Shown piece after piece: positions 28,292 to 36,000 of a stretch of DNA of 64,000 bases. A program made the translations under genes and the position numbers. Position 1 is the stretch's first letter; each line of letters opens with the position of its first letter. This DNA is from Archangium lansingense (GTDB taxonomy: Bacteria; Myxococcota; Myxococcia; Myxococcales; Myxococcaceae): positions 8,432,001 to 8,496,000 of the forward strand of contig NZ_JAPNKA010000001.1 of the NCBI RefSeq assembly GCF_026626635.1. The letters are read 5' to 3'. The notes under the pieces are model-generated. The model made no database searches. It worked only from the letters and a program-made list of their open reading frames with translations, and was not told the origin of the DNA.

Positions 28292-31200
28292 TCAGCGCCG
28301 AGCCTTGGCCGGTGCCTTCTTGGCCGCGGTCTTTTTCGCCGGTGCCTTCTTGGCGGGTGCCTTCTTCGCCGTGGTCTTCTTCGCCGGTGCCTTCTTGGCG
28401 GGTGCCTTCTTCGCCGCGGTCTTCTTCGCCGGTGCCTTCTTGGAGGGTGCCTTCTTCGCCGGTGCCTTCTTGGCGGGGGCCGCCTTCTTGGCCGCAGCCT
28501 TCTTCACGGCAGCTGCCTTCTTCGCCGGTGCCTTCTTGGCCGTGGCCTTCTTCGCCGGTGCCGCCTTCTTCGCCGGTGCCGCCTTCTCCACAGGTGCCTT
28601 GCTAGCGGGAGGTGCCTTCGGAGCCGGAGCCTTCTTGGCCGGAGCCTTCTTCTCCGCCGGAGCCGTGACAGGCGTGGCCTTGACCTCGGGTGCCGCCTTG
28701 GTCTTCACCGCGCCCTGGGCAAGGCCCCCCTTACGAGCGGTCTTCGCCGGAGCCTCCTCCTCGGCCTCCAGGTCACCAATCGCGTGACCGTCCTCGTCCT
28801 CGTCCTCGACGACTTCCGCCTCGACGGCACCCGCCTCGGCCTTGACGACCTCACCCTCGGCGTCCGCCTTGCTGGCCTCAGGCTCGGGAGCCGGAGCCTC
28901 CTGCTCGGCGGCGGGCGGGGTGGTGGTATCGGGAGCGAGCCGCTTCAGGCTGTCCTGCAGCTTGGAGATGCGCGCCGTCAGCTCCTCGACGCGGGCCCGG
29001 TCCTTCTCCACCACGTCCGGAGGCGCCTTGGCGACGAAGTTGGGGTTGTCGAGCTTGCGCTGGATGCCTCCCAGCTCCTGCTCGGAGCGGGAGATCTCCT
29101 TGGTCAGGCGCTCGCGCTCGGCGTCCACGTCGATGAGGCCAGCAAGCGGGACGAAGACCTCCATCTGCGGGCCGACGAAGGCCGCGGACTGAGCCGGCTT
29201 GGGCCCGGGGCCCGTGATGCGCAGCTCGCCCAGGCCGGCCAGGGGCACCAGGTAGCCGCGCCAGCGCTCGAGCAGCTCGCGGGTGCGCGCGTCCGGGCTC
29301 TGCACGTACGCGGTGATGCGAGCCGAGGGCGGCAGGTTGCTCTCGCCGCGGATGTTGCGCAGACCCTCGATGGCCGCGATGACCGGCCCCATCTCCGCCT
29401 CGGCGGCGGCGTCCTCGAGCGACACATCCGGCTCGGGGAACGGGGAGATCATGATGGAGTCAGCCGGCCGCGACATGGGCAGCTTCTGCCAGATCTCCTC
29501 GGTGATGAAGGGCATGAACGGGTGGAGCAACCGGAGGATCCGGTCCAGGCAGTAGACGAGCACCGCGCGGGTGTTGTCCTTGGCCTTGGCGTCCTCACCG
29601 TAGAGCGAGCCCTTGGCCAGCTCGATGTACCAGTCACAGAACTCGGACCAGAGGAACTGGTAGAGCGTGGAGGCGGCCTCACCAAACGCGTAGGCGTCCA
29701 GCGACGTCCGGGTCACCGCGATGGCGCGCTGCAGCCGGGAGAGGATCCACCGGTCCGCGAGGGTGAGCTCGCGCTCGGTGATGGGCCGCTCATCCAGCTT
29801 GAAGTCGCCCAGGTTCATCAGGGCGAAGCGGCTGGCGTTCCACAGCTTGTTGGCGAAGGCCTTGTAGCCGGCCACGCGGTCCAGCGAGAGCTTGATGTCG
29901 CGGCCCTGCTGGGTGAGCGAGGCCAGGGTGAAGCGCAGGGCGTCCGCGCCATGGGAGGGCATGCCCTGGGGGTACTTGTTGCGCAGGTTCTTGTTGAGCT
30001 GCTCGGGCGGAGCGCCCAGGACGATGTCGAGGGGATCGATCACGTTCCCCTTCGTCTTGGACATCTTCTCGCCCTTCTCATCGCGCACCATCGCGTGCAG
30101 GTACACGGTGCGGAAGGGCACGTCCTTCATGAAGTGCAGGCCGAACATCATCATCCGGGCGACCCAGAAGAAGAGGATGTCGTGGCCCGTCTCCATGACG
30201 GAGTTCGGGTAGAAGGTCTTCGCCTCGGGGGTCTGCTCGGGCCAGCCCAGGGTGCTGAAGGGCCAGAGGCCCGAGGAGAACCACGTATCGAGCACGTCCG
30301 GATCCTGCTCCAGGTGCGAGCCGCCGCACTTGGGGCACTTCTCTGGCGCCGTGCGCGAGACGATGGGCTCGGCGCGCGAGTAGTCGATGCCGCCGGTGGC
30401 CTCCAGACGGGGGCTGCAGTCCGCGCAGTACCAGGCCGGAATCTGGTGGCCCCACCAGAGCTGGCGGCTGATGGTCCAGTCGTGGATGTTGCGCATCCAG
30501 TGGAAGTACGTGTTCGTCCACGACTCCGGGATGATCTTCGTGCGGCCCTGCTCCACCGCCTCGATGGCGGGCTTCGCGAGCGGCTCGATCTTCACGAACC
30601 ACTGCGGGGACAGGCGCGGCTCCACCACGGTGGCGCAGCGCTGGCAGCCGCCGACGGAGAGCTTGTGCGGCTCCTCCTTCTCCAGCAGGCCCTGGGCGGT
30701 GAGGTCCTCGAGGATCTTCTTGCGCGCGGCGAAGCGGTCCATGCCCGCGTACTCGCCGCCCTCCTTGTTGATGCGCGCGGCCTCGTCCAGGACGTTGAGC
30801 ATGGGCAGCTGGTGCCGCAGGCCCGTCTGGTAGTCGTTGAAGTCATGGGCCGGCGTCACCTTCACCACGCCGGTACCGAAGGCGGGGTCCACCAGCTCGG
30901 CGTCGGCGATGATGGGGATTTCGCGGCCGGTGAGCGGCAGCACCACGAACTGGCCGGCGAGCCCCTTGTAACGCTCGTCCTCGGGGTGGATGGCCAAGGC
31001 GGTGTCGCCGAGCATCGTCTCCGGGCGGGTGGTGGCGACGGTGAGCTTCCGGTCGCTGCCCTTCACCGGGTACTGGATGTGCCAGAGCGAGCCCTGCTTC
31101 TCCTCGTGCTCCACTTCCAGGTCGCTGAGCGCGGTATGGCACGAGGGGCACCAGTTGATGAGCTTCTGGGCGCGGTAGATGAGGCCCTCTTCGTGCAGGC

Positions 31201-31693
31201 GGACGAAGACCTCGCGCACGGCGGCCGAGACGCCCGGATCCATGGTGAAGCGCTCGCGGCTCCAGTCCAGGCTGGCGCCGAGCACCTTGTGCTGCTCGCG
31301 GATGCGGTTGCCGTACTTGTTCTTCCACTCCCAGACGCGCTCGAGGAACTTCTCGCGGCCCAGGTCGTGGCGGGACTTCTTCTCCTTCTCCTTGAGCTCA
31401 CGCTCCACCACCATCTGCGTGGCGATGCCAGCGTGATCCGTGCCGGGCACCCAGAGGGCGTTGAAGCCGCTCATGCGCTTCCACCGGATGAGGATGTCCT
31501 GAATGGTGGCGGTGAGCGCGTGGCCCAGGTGGAGGCTGCCCGTGACGTTGGGCGGCGGGAGGACGATGCAGAAGGGAGGCTTGTCGGAGGTGGCCTCGGC
31601 GCGGAAGTAGTTCCGCTCCATCCAGAGGGCATACCAGCGAGCCTCGACCTCCTTCGGGTCATAGGCCTTGGGAAGTTCGGTCGTGTCGCTCAT
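28292..31693 (-). CDS. valS: Valyl-tRNA synthetase with histone-H1-like C-terminal tail
   Basis: Start at ATG 31693 (MSDTTELPKAYDPKEVEARWY). Catalytic HIGH variant HLGH in PPPNVTGSLHLGHALT, editing-domain TTRPETMLGDTA, KMSKT in EKMSKTKGNVIDP, anticodon-binding region, and the ValRS C-terminal coiled coil (LTKEISRSEQELGG ... RVEELTARISKLQ). Bacterial ValRS normally ends here, near residue 920. This one continues for about 210 residues: an acidic Glu/Ala part, then from about 1018 a Lys/Ala/Pro repeat (KKAPAKK, KKAAPAKK) like histone H1 or Hc1. The tail is in frame with no stop and is encoded by tandem DNA repeats. Confidence 0.96.
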   Translation of the reverse strand: MSDTTELPKAYDPKEVEARWYALWMERNYFRAEATSDKPPFCIVLPPPNVTGSLHLGHALTATIQDILIRWKRMSGFNALWVPGTDHAGIATQMVVERELKEKEKKSRHDLGREKFLERVWEWKNKYGNRIREQHKVLGASLDWSRERFTMDPGVSAAVREVFVRLHEEGLIYRAQKLINWCPSCHTALSDLEVEHEEKQGSLWHIQYPVKGSDRKLTVATTRPETMLGDTALAIHPEDERYKGLAGQFVVLPLTGREIPIIADAELVDPAFGTGVVKVTPAHDFNDYQTGLRHQLPMLNVLDEAARINKEGGEYAGMDRFAARKKILEDLTAQGLLEKEEPHKLSVGGCQRCATVVEPRLSPQWFVKIEPLAKPAIEAVEQGRTKIIPESWTNTYFHWMRNIHDWTISRQLWWGHQIPAWYCADCSPRLEATGGIDYSRAEPIVSRTAPEKCPKCGGSHLEQDPDVLDTWFSSGLWPFSTLGWPEQTPEAKTFYPNSVMETGHDILFFWVARMMMFGLHFMKDVPFRTVYLHAMVRDEKGEKMSKTKGNVIDPLDIVLGAPPEQLNKNLRNKYPQGMPSHGADALRFTLASLTQQGRDIKLSLDRVAGYKAFANKLWNASRFALMNLGDFKLDERPITERELTLADRWILSRLQRAIAVTRTSLDAYAFGEAASTLYQFLWSEFCDWYIELAKGSLYGEDAKAKDNTRAVLVYCLDRILRLLHPFMPFITEEIWQKLPMSRPADSIMISPFPEPDVSLEDAAAEAEMGPVIAAIEGLRNIRGESNLPPSARITAYVQSPDARTRELLERWRGYLVPLAGLGELRITGPGPKPAQSAAFVGPQMEVFVPLAGLIDVDAERERLTKEISRSEQELGGIQRKLDNPNFVAKAPPDVVEKDRARVEELTARISKLQDSLKRLAPDTTTPPAAEQEAPAPEPEASKADAEGEVVKAEAGAVEAEVVEDEDEDGHAIGDLEAEEEAPAKTARKGGLAQGAVKTKAAPEVKATPVTAPAEKKAPAKKAPAPKAPPASKAPVEKAAPAKKAAPAKKATAKKAPAKKAAAVKKAAAKKAAPAKKAPAKKAPSKKAPAKKTAAKKAPAKKAPAKKTTAKKAPAKKAPAKKTAAKKAPAKARR
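28310..28640 (-). repeat. Tandem repeats encoding the Ala-Lys-Pro tail of ValRS
   Basis: On the plus strand the units read GCCTTCTTCGCCGGT and GCCTTCTTGGCGGGT, repeated with small changes in 12-, 15- and longer combinations over about 330 bp. On the coding strand they give KKAPAKKAPAKKT-type repeats. Such DNA is prone to slippage, so tail length probably varies between strains. Confidence 0.85.
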
Positions 31694-31704
31694 TGGAAAT
31701 GAGA

Positions 31705-31751
31705 ACCGGCCCACCCGGGCCGGTGGAAGGACCGGCCCGACGAGGGCCGGT
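31705..31751 (-). terminator. Twin hairpins between romR and valS
   Basis: Two hairpins with the same 8-bp stem, ACCGGCCC/GGGCCGGT: one at 31705-31724 (loop ACCC), one at 31731-31751 (loop GACGA). They lie between the end of romR (31785) and the start of valS (31693). Probably a terminator for romR, or an attenuator-like leader element for valS. Confidence 0.55.
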
Positions 31752-31784
31752 CGGGGTGAAGAAGGCAGATACGACGATTCGAGC

Positions 31785-33098
31785 TCAGTGTTTCGTCTCG
31801 CGGTCCTTGATCAACCGCTCCAGCTCCTCGCGGATGATCGTCTCGGCGAGCTGGGGAACGACCTCCCAGGCGATCTTCTCGATGACCTCGCGGGAGGCCT
31901 TCGAGAGAGCCTCGCGCAGTTGCGCCTCGCCACCATCGGCGGCGGGAGCGCGCCGGGCCTCCACGGCGACGGGCGCCGGAGTCGGAGCCGGCGTCGGAGC
32001 AATAGGCTCGGGCTCATCGAGCGAGAGCTCCTCCAGACCACCCGCCTCCGCGACAGGAGCAGGCTGCGCCGCGGGGGCGCCGAGACCGAACGGATCCTTG
32101 CCGCGTCCCGAGACGGGAGGCGTCGCCGTAGGCAGCGGCGTGGCGCCCGGAGGACGAGGCAGACCGCCCGTTGGCATGCCGGCGGTGGGAGAGGCTCCCG
32201 GCCCCGGCATCCCAGGACGAGCCATGCCCGGAGCACCCGGCCCCGGCATCCCAGGACGAGCCATGCCCGGAGCACCCGGCCCCGGCGGCATGCCCGGCCC
32301 CGGCATCCCAGGACGAGCCATGCCCGGAGCACCCGGCCCCGGCGGCATGCCCGGCCCCGGAGGGCCACCCGGACGCGCCATGCCCGGAGCACCCGGCCCC
32401 GGCGGCATGCCCGGACGCGGACCCGGACCCGGCGGCATGCCCGGCCCCGGAGGACCACCCGGACGCGCCATGCCCGGAGCACCCGGCCCCGGCATGCCCG
32501 GACGCGGACCCGCGGGCATCCCCGGTCCCGGCGGCATGCCTGGACGAGCCATACCCGGAGGAGCGCCCGGCCCTGGCGGCACGCCCGGCCCCGGCGGCAT
32601 TCCAGGACCCGGCGGACGCGGCCCGCCAGGACCCGGAGGCCCGGCGGGACGCGGAGGCTGCGCGGCGGCGGGTGCACCCGCACTGCTGGGAAGCACCTGG
32701 GTGGCGGCGGACGCGGGCATGGTGTTGGACTTCTGTCCCACCAGCGTTTTCACCTTGTCGAGGAGCACCTGGCTCTCGAAGGGCTTGGTGATGTGATCGT
32801 CCGCCCTGGCCGCACGCGCGCGGGCCTCGTCAAAGGCCTCGAAGGTACCGGCCAGCAGCAGCACGGGGATGCCCTGCGTGGACGGATCGTTCTTGAGCGC
32901 CTCGCAGACCTCGTAGCCGTTCTTGCCCGGCATCATCACATCCGCGAGCACCACGTCCGGACGCAGCTCACGCGACCGGGTGATGGCGTCCAGCCCGTTG
33001 TCGACCGCGGTGACCTGAAAGTCCTCGGTCGCGAAGATCATCCCGATCACCTTGCGGATGGTGAGCGAGTCATCGGCGACCAGCAGATTCTTGGGCAT
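31785..33098 (-). CDS. romR: RomR, polarity response regulator for gliding motility
   Basis: 437 residues from ATG 33098 (MPKNLLVADDSLTIRKV). Receiver domain 1-120 with Asp53 in VVLADVMMPGKNG, as in M. xanthus RomR. Residues 125-345 are a Pro/Gly-rich linker of collagen-like repeats (GPGAPGMARPG, GMPPGPG). The tail (about 375-437) is Glu-rich and ends ETIIREELERLIKDRE. This receiver, Pro-rich and Glu-rich layout is that of RomR, which works with MglA/MglB to set the leading and lagging cell poles. From memory, M. xanthus romR (MXAN_4461) lies near groEL2 (MXAN_4467), which agrees with groEL at 37.7 kb here. Confidence 0.87.
   Translation of the reverse strand: MPKNLLVADDSLTIRKVIGMIFATEDFQVTAVDNGLDAITRSRELRPDVVLADVMMPGKNGYEVCEALKNDPSTQGIPVLLLAGTFEAFDEARARAARADDHITKPFESQVLLDKVKTLVGQKSNTMPASAATQVLPSSAGAPAAAQPPRPAGPPGPGGPRPPGPGMPPGPGVPPGPGAPPGMARPGMPPGPGMPAGPRPGMPGPGAPGMARPGGPPGPGMPPGPGPRPGMPPGPGAPGMARPGGPPGPGMPPGPGAPGMARPGMPGPGMPPGPGAPGMARPGMPGPGAPGMARPGMPGPGASPTAGMPTGGLPRPPGATPLPTATPPVSGRGKDPFGLGAPAAQPAPVAEAGGLEELSLDEPEPIAPTPAPTPAPVAVEARRAPAADGGEAQLREALSKASREVIEKIAWEVVPQLAETIIREELERLIKDRETKH
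32200..32640 (-). repeat. Tandem repeats encoding the Pro/Gly-rich RomR linker
   Basis: A unit of about 39 bp containing CATCCCAGGACGAGCCATGC and CCGGAGCACCCGGCCCCGG (plus strand) recurs at least three times from about 32209, followed by shorter variants with ACGCGCCATGCCCGGAGC. The encoded repeats are collagen-like (GPG, GMP and APGMARPG). The near identity of neighbouring copies indicates recent expansion. Confidence 0.85.
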
Positions 33099-33221
33099 CG
33101 GTTCGGGCCTCGGGGGATCCAACCCCCTAGAATTCGTTGAGAAATCGGGACGCTGAGTCCCACTGTCAAGCCGGGCAGCTTACGGTTCGCCACCCGGGCC
33201 TTCAAGAAAACAAGCGGAAGC

Positions 33222-34034
33222 TCACGAAAACATGCGCCGCAGGTCCAGAAAGAGCACGGGGGCCGGAATGCCGGGCGCGGTGAACTCCCCCGGCTCCTCG
33301 GCGGGCTCGAAGCGGGGGTGGACGCCCAGCACGCGCGAGGCGCACAGCCCCAAGCTACGGCCCTCCGCCTCGGCCAGCACGAGGAGTTCCTCCGCGGTGG
33401 AGGTCCCCCCCAGCAGTGCCGGAGCCGAGTAGAGGGGCCAGAGCGCCTGTCCATGGGGCATGACGCCCGCCACCGCCCCACTCTTCCCCGGCAGAGAACT
33501 GAATGCGGGTCCCCGCGTCACCACCTGGGAGATCAGAGACAGTGGGAGACCAAACAGACGCCCCTGCGACTCGAAGACGAGCGAGCGTTCAGGCGCCGTC
33601 CCGACGAGCTGTACAGGGAGCTTCGGGGGAGGGCTCACGGTGCCCGGCTCGTGGGGGAGCGCGTCGGCGTTGATTTCCAGATAGAGCCGCTCCTTGTGCA
33701 GCACGGCGCTGCGGCTGAGCGCGGCCAGGGTGTCTCCGAGGCCCGAGGGCAGCAGGAAGTGGGGAGCCGGGGCCACGTCCGCCACCTCGACAATCGAGCG
33801 GACGCGGACAGCCAGTGTAGGACTGACGTCGAACACCACGACCATGCCCGGGGTCTGCTCCGGCTCGCCGCCGAGCAGCACGGAGAGATCCTTCACTTCC
33901 AGGACACCTCGCAGGCTCGTCTCGTCGGGGCCCGGCGCGGCGACCTCCATGACGGAGGTGGCCTCGACGGAGAAGCGGGTGTCTCCCGCTTCCATCAGAA
34001 GACAGAGCCGGCGTCCGCTTTCGTAGGGAGGCAC
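33222..34034 (-). CDS. Protein with two CheW-like domains
   Basis: 270 residues. Two CheW-like halves can be recognised: 1-125 (RLCLLMEAGDTRFSVEATSVMEV ... GVLEVKDLSVLLG ... MVVVFDV) and 140-270 (ERSLVFESQGRLFGLPLSLISQVV ... GVMPHGQALWPLYSAPALLG ... ELLVLAEAEGRSLGLCASRVLGV). Such proteins couple receptors to CheA kinases or act as adaptors. It lies directly upstream of romR (gap about 120 bp, same strand), suggesting a link to the motility/polarity system; that is inference from position. Confidence 0.75.
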   Translation of the reverse strand: MPPYESGRRLCLLMEAGDTRFSVEATSVMEVAAPGPDETSLRGVLEVKDLSVLLGGEPEQTPGMVVVFDVSPTLAVRVRSIVEVADVAPAPHFLLPSGLGDTLAALSRSAVLHKERLYLEINADALPHEPGTVSPPPKLPVQLVGTAPERSLVFESQGRLFGLPLSLISQVVTRGPAFSSLPGKSGAVAGVMPHGQALWPLYSAPALLGGTSTAEELLVLAEAEGRSLGLCASRVLGVHPRFEPAEEPGEFTAPGIPAPVLFLDLRRMFS

Positions 34035-34083
34035 GGTGGCAGGCTAGCAGCGCCGATGCCGGGGTGGTAAGCCCTTCCATGAG

Positions 34084-35460
34084 ATGGCGCGCCTCCTCCT
34101 CGTCGACGACGAAAAGATCGCCCGGGCCCTGTACGGGGACTACCTGCGTGGGGTGGGCCACGAAGTCACCGCCGTCGCCAGCGTCCATGAGGTCAAGGAG
34201 GCATTGGCCCAGGAGCCCTACGACGTCGTGGTGACGGACCTCATCCTCCCCACGGGGGATGGGATGGAGGTGCTGCGCCACACCAAGGAGCACTACCCAG
34301 GCATCGAGGTGGTGGTCATCACCGGCCTGGACAAGGTGGACCCGGCGGTGCGCGCCATCAAGAGCGGGGCCTCCGAGTACCTCGTCAAGCCCGTGGCGCC
34401 GGAGGTACTCCAGCATGCCGTGAACCGGGCGCTCGCCACGCGCGAGCTGCTGCGGGAGAACGCCGCGCTGCGCCGGCACGTCTCGCTGTTGGAAACGGGA
34501 CAACGCATCTCCACCACGCTCGACCGGGGTCGGCTGACGGAGACGGCCTGCACCGCCTTCCTCTCCATGACCTCGGCCAGCGCCGCGATGCTCTTCCAGG
34601 CGGATGGCAGCGGCCGATCGCGGCTGTTGGGCACGCAGGGGCTGAGCAGCCAGACCCATGAGGCCGCCCTCGTCGCCTTCCTCACGTCGCGCCTGGGGAC
34701 GTCCCGGGAGGTGCGGGTACTGGAGGGGCTGCCGGGCCTCTGGCCGCGCGCGCTCGCCGTCCCCGCCATCGAGGGGGAAGATCTGCTCGGCTACACCGTG
34801 CTGCTCTACCCCGGCTCTCCGCCCGAGGGGATTGCCGAGGCCACGGGCTTCCTCGCCCGCTGCCTGGCGCTGGCCCTGCGCAACCTGGGCCGCATCGCCG
34901 AGGTGGAGGACCTGGCCTACCTGGATGATCTCACCCACCTTTTCAACACCCGCTACCTGCACCTGGTGTTGGACCGCGAGGTGAAGAGCGCCCAGCAGAC
35001 GAACGGCGTCTTCAGCCTCCTCTTCCTGGACCTGGACTACTTCAAGAGCATCAACGACAACCACGGGCACTTGGTGGGCTCGCAGCTGCTGGTGGAGATG
35101 GCGCGAGTGCTCAAGGGGTGCGTGCGCGACCGGGACGTGGCGGTGCGCTACGGCGGGGACGAGTACGTGGTGCTGCTGCGGGGCACCGACTCGGGGGGCG
35201 CACTGAAGGTGGCCGAGCGCATCCGGCGCACCGTGGAGAACCACCGCTTCTTGGCTCGCGAGGGCCACTCGCTGGCGCTCTCCACCTGCATCGGCATGGC
35301 CAGCTTCCCCGAGCACGCGCAGGACAAGTCCACGCTGCTGGACCTGGCAGACCGCGCCATGTACCGGGGAAAGAAGGGCACCCGGAACGTCGTCTACGTG
35401 GCAGCCAAGGACCTGGAGGCCACGCCCCCGGCGCGCCACAGCCAGCCCACCGGGAGCTGA
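34084..35460 (+). CDS. Receiver-GAF-GGDEF diguanylate cyclase
   Basis: 458 residues. Receiver 1-115 with Asp in VVVTDLILPTGDG, a GAF-like middle (about 135-280), and a complete GGDEF domain: DDLTHLFNTRYL, LFLDLDYFKSINDNHGH, VRYGGDEYVVLL (signature near 355), CIGMASFPEHA. The intact GGDE(Y) motif and metal-binding Asp residues suggest it makes cyclic di-GMP under phosphorylation control. No RxxD inhibitory site is obvious just before the signature (DRDVAVRYGG). Divergent from the CheW-like gene by 49 bp and convergent with encC. Confidence 0.92.
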   Translation: MARLLLVDDEKIARALYGDYLRGVGHEVTAVASVHEVKEALAQEPYDVVVTDLILPTGDGMEVLRHTKEHYPGIEVVVITGLDKVDPAVRAIKSGASEYLVKPVAPEVLQHAVNRALATRELLRENAALRRHVSLLETGQRISTTLDRGRLTETACTAFLSMTSASAAMLFQADGSGRSRLLGTQGLSSQTHEAALVAFLTSRLGTSREVRVLEGLPGLWPRALAVPAIEGEDLLGYTVLLYPGSPPEGIAEATGFLARCLALALRNLGRIAEVEDLAYLDDLTHLFNTRYLHLVLDREVKSAQQTNGVFSLLFLDLDYFKSINDNHGHLVGSQLLVEMARVLKGCVRDRDVAVRYGGDEYVVLLRGTDSGGALKVAERIRRTVENHRFLAREGHSLALSTCIGMASFPEHAQDKSTLLDLADRAMYRGKKGTRNVVYVAAKDLEATPPARHSQPTGS

Positions 35461-35467
35461 GCCGGGC

Positions 35468-35860
35468 TCAGCGCCGCAGCGAGCCCACCGTCAGCCGCTT
35501 GTCCAGGCCGGGCTCCGCCGCGGCGGCGCGCTCACCGCCCTCGCCTGCCGCCTCCACTGCCTCGTGCGAGGCCCCGGAGACAATCAGCCGGAACTTCTCC
35601 GACATGACCTTGATGTGCTCCGCCTGGGCGGGATCCAGGCGGGCGATGAGCTCCCAGAAGAGCGCGGCGTGCTCGCGCTCCTCGTCCATGACATGGCGGA
35701 GGATGGCCTTGGCGTCCTCGTTGTCCGTGGCGTCGATATGGGCGGCGTAGAGGTTGATGGCGTCCAGCTCCGCCTCCATGTCCAACCGGATGGCGCGGGC
35801 CAGCTCCGAGTCCGTCAACTTCCTGGGCACCATCGAGTGGAACGGATTGGTCTGCGGCAT
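35468..35860 (-). CDS. encC: Encapsulated ferritin-like cargo protein
   Basis: 130 residues from ATG 35860 (GGGGAG 8 nt upstream; the longer frame is spurious). EncFtn fold: LDMEAELDAINLYAAHIDAT supplies the first metal Glu, and DEEREHAALFWELIARLD gives the ExxH pair. The C-terminus KRLTVGSLRR is the encapsulin targeting peptide known from M. xanthus EncB/EncC/EncD, which docks cargo inside the EncA shell. From memory M. xanthus has EncC (MXAN_4464) next to this same neighbourhood, away from the shell gene. Role: iron oxidation for storage in the nanocompartment. Confidence 0.9.
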   Translation of the reverse strand: MPQTNPFHSMVPRKLTDSELARAIRLDMEAELDAINLYAAHIDATDNEDAKAILRHVMDEEREHAALFWELIARLDPAQAEHIKVMSEKFRLIVSGASHEAVEAAGEGGERAAAAEPGLDKRLTVGSLRR

Positions 35861-36000
35861 GAGGGACTCCCCTGGGACGTACGGCCAGTATGGGCGGAAC
35901 GTGTAGGAGCCGGAAGCATCCGTGTGCCAGGGCCGCTGGTCAACGGATTCCAGCGCCTCGCGTTGCGGCCGGGCGGGTGGCTCGGTCATGCTGATGAACC

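Noticed and set aside
28292..28960. ValRS tail as a separate histone-like gene or frameshift artefact
   Set aside because: It is in one uninterrupted frame with the synthetase, with no internal start site preceded by a ribosome site, and the coiled coil leads directly into it.
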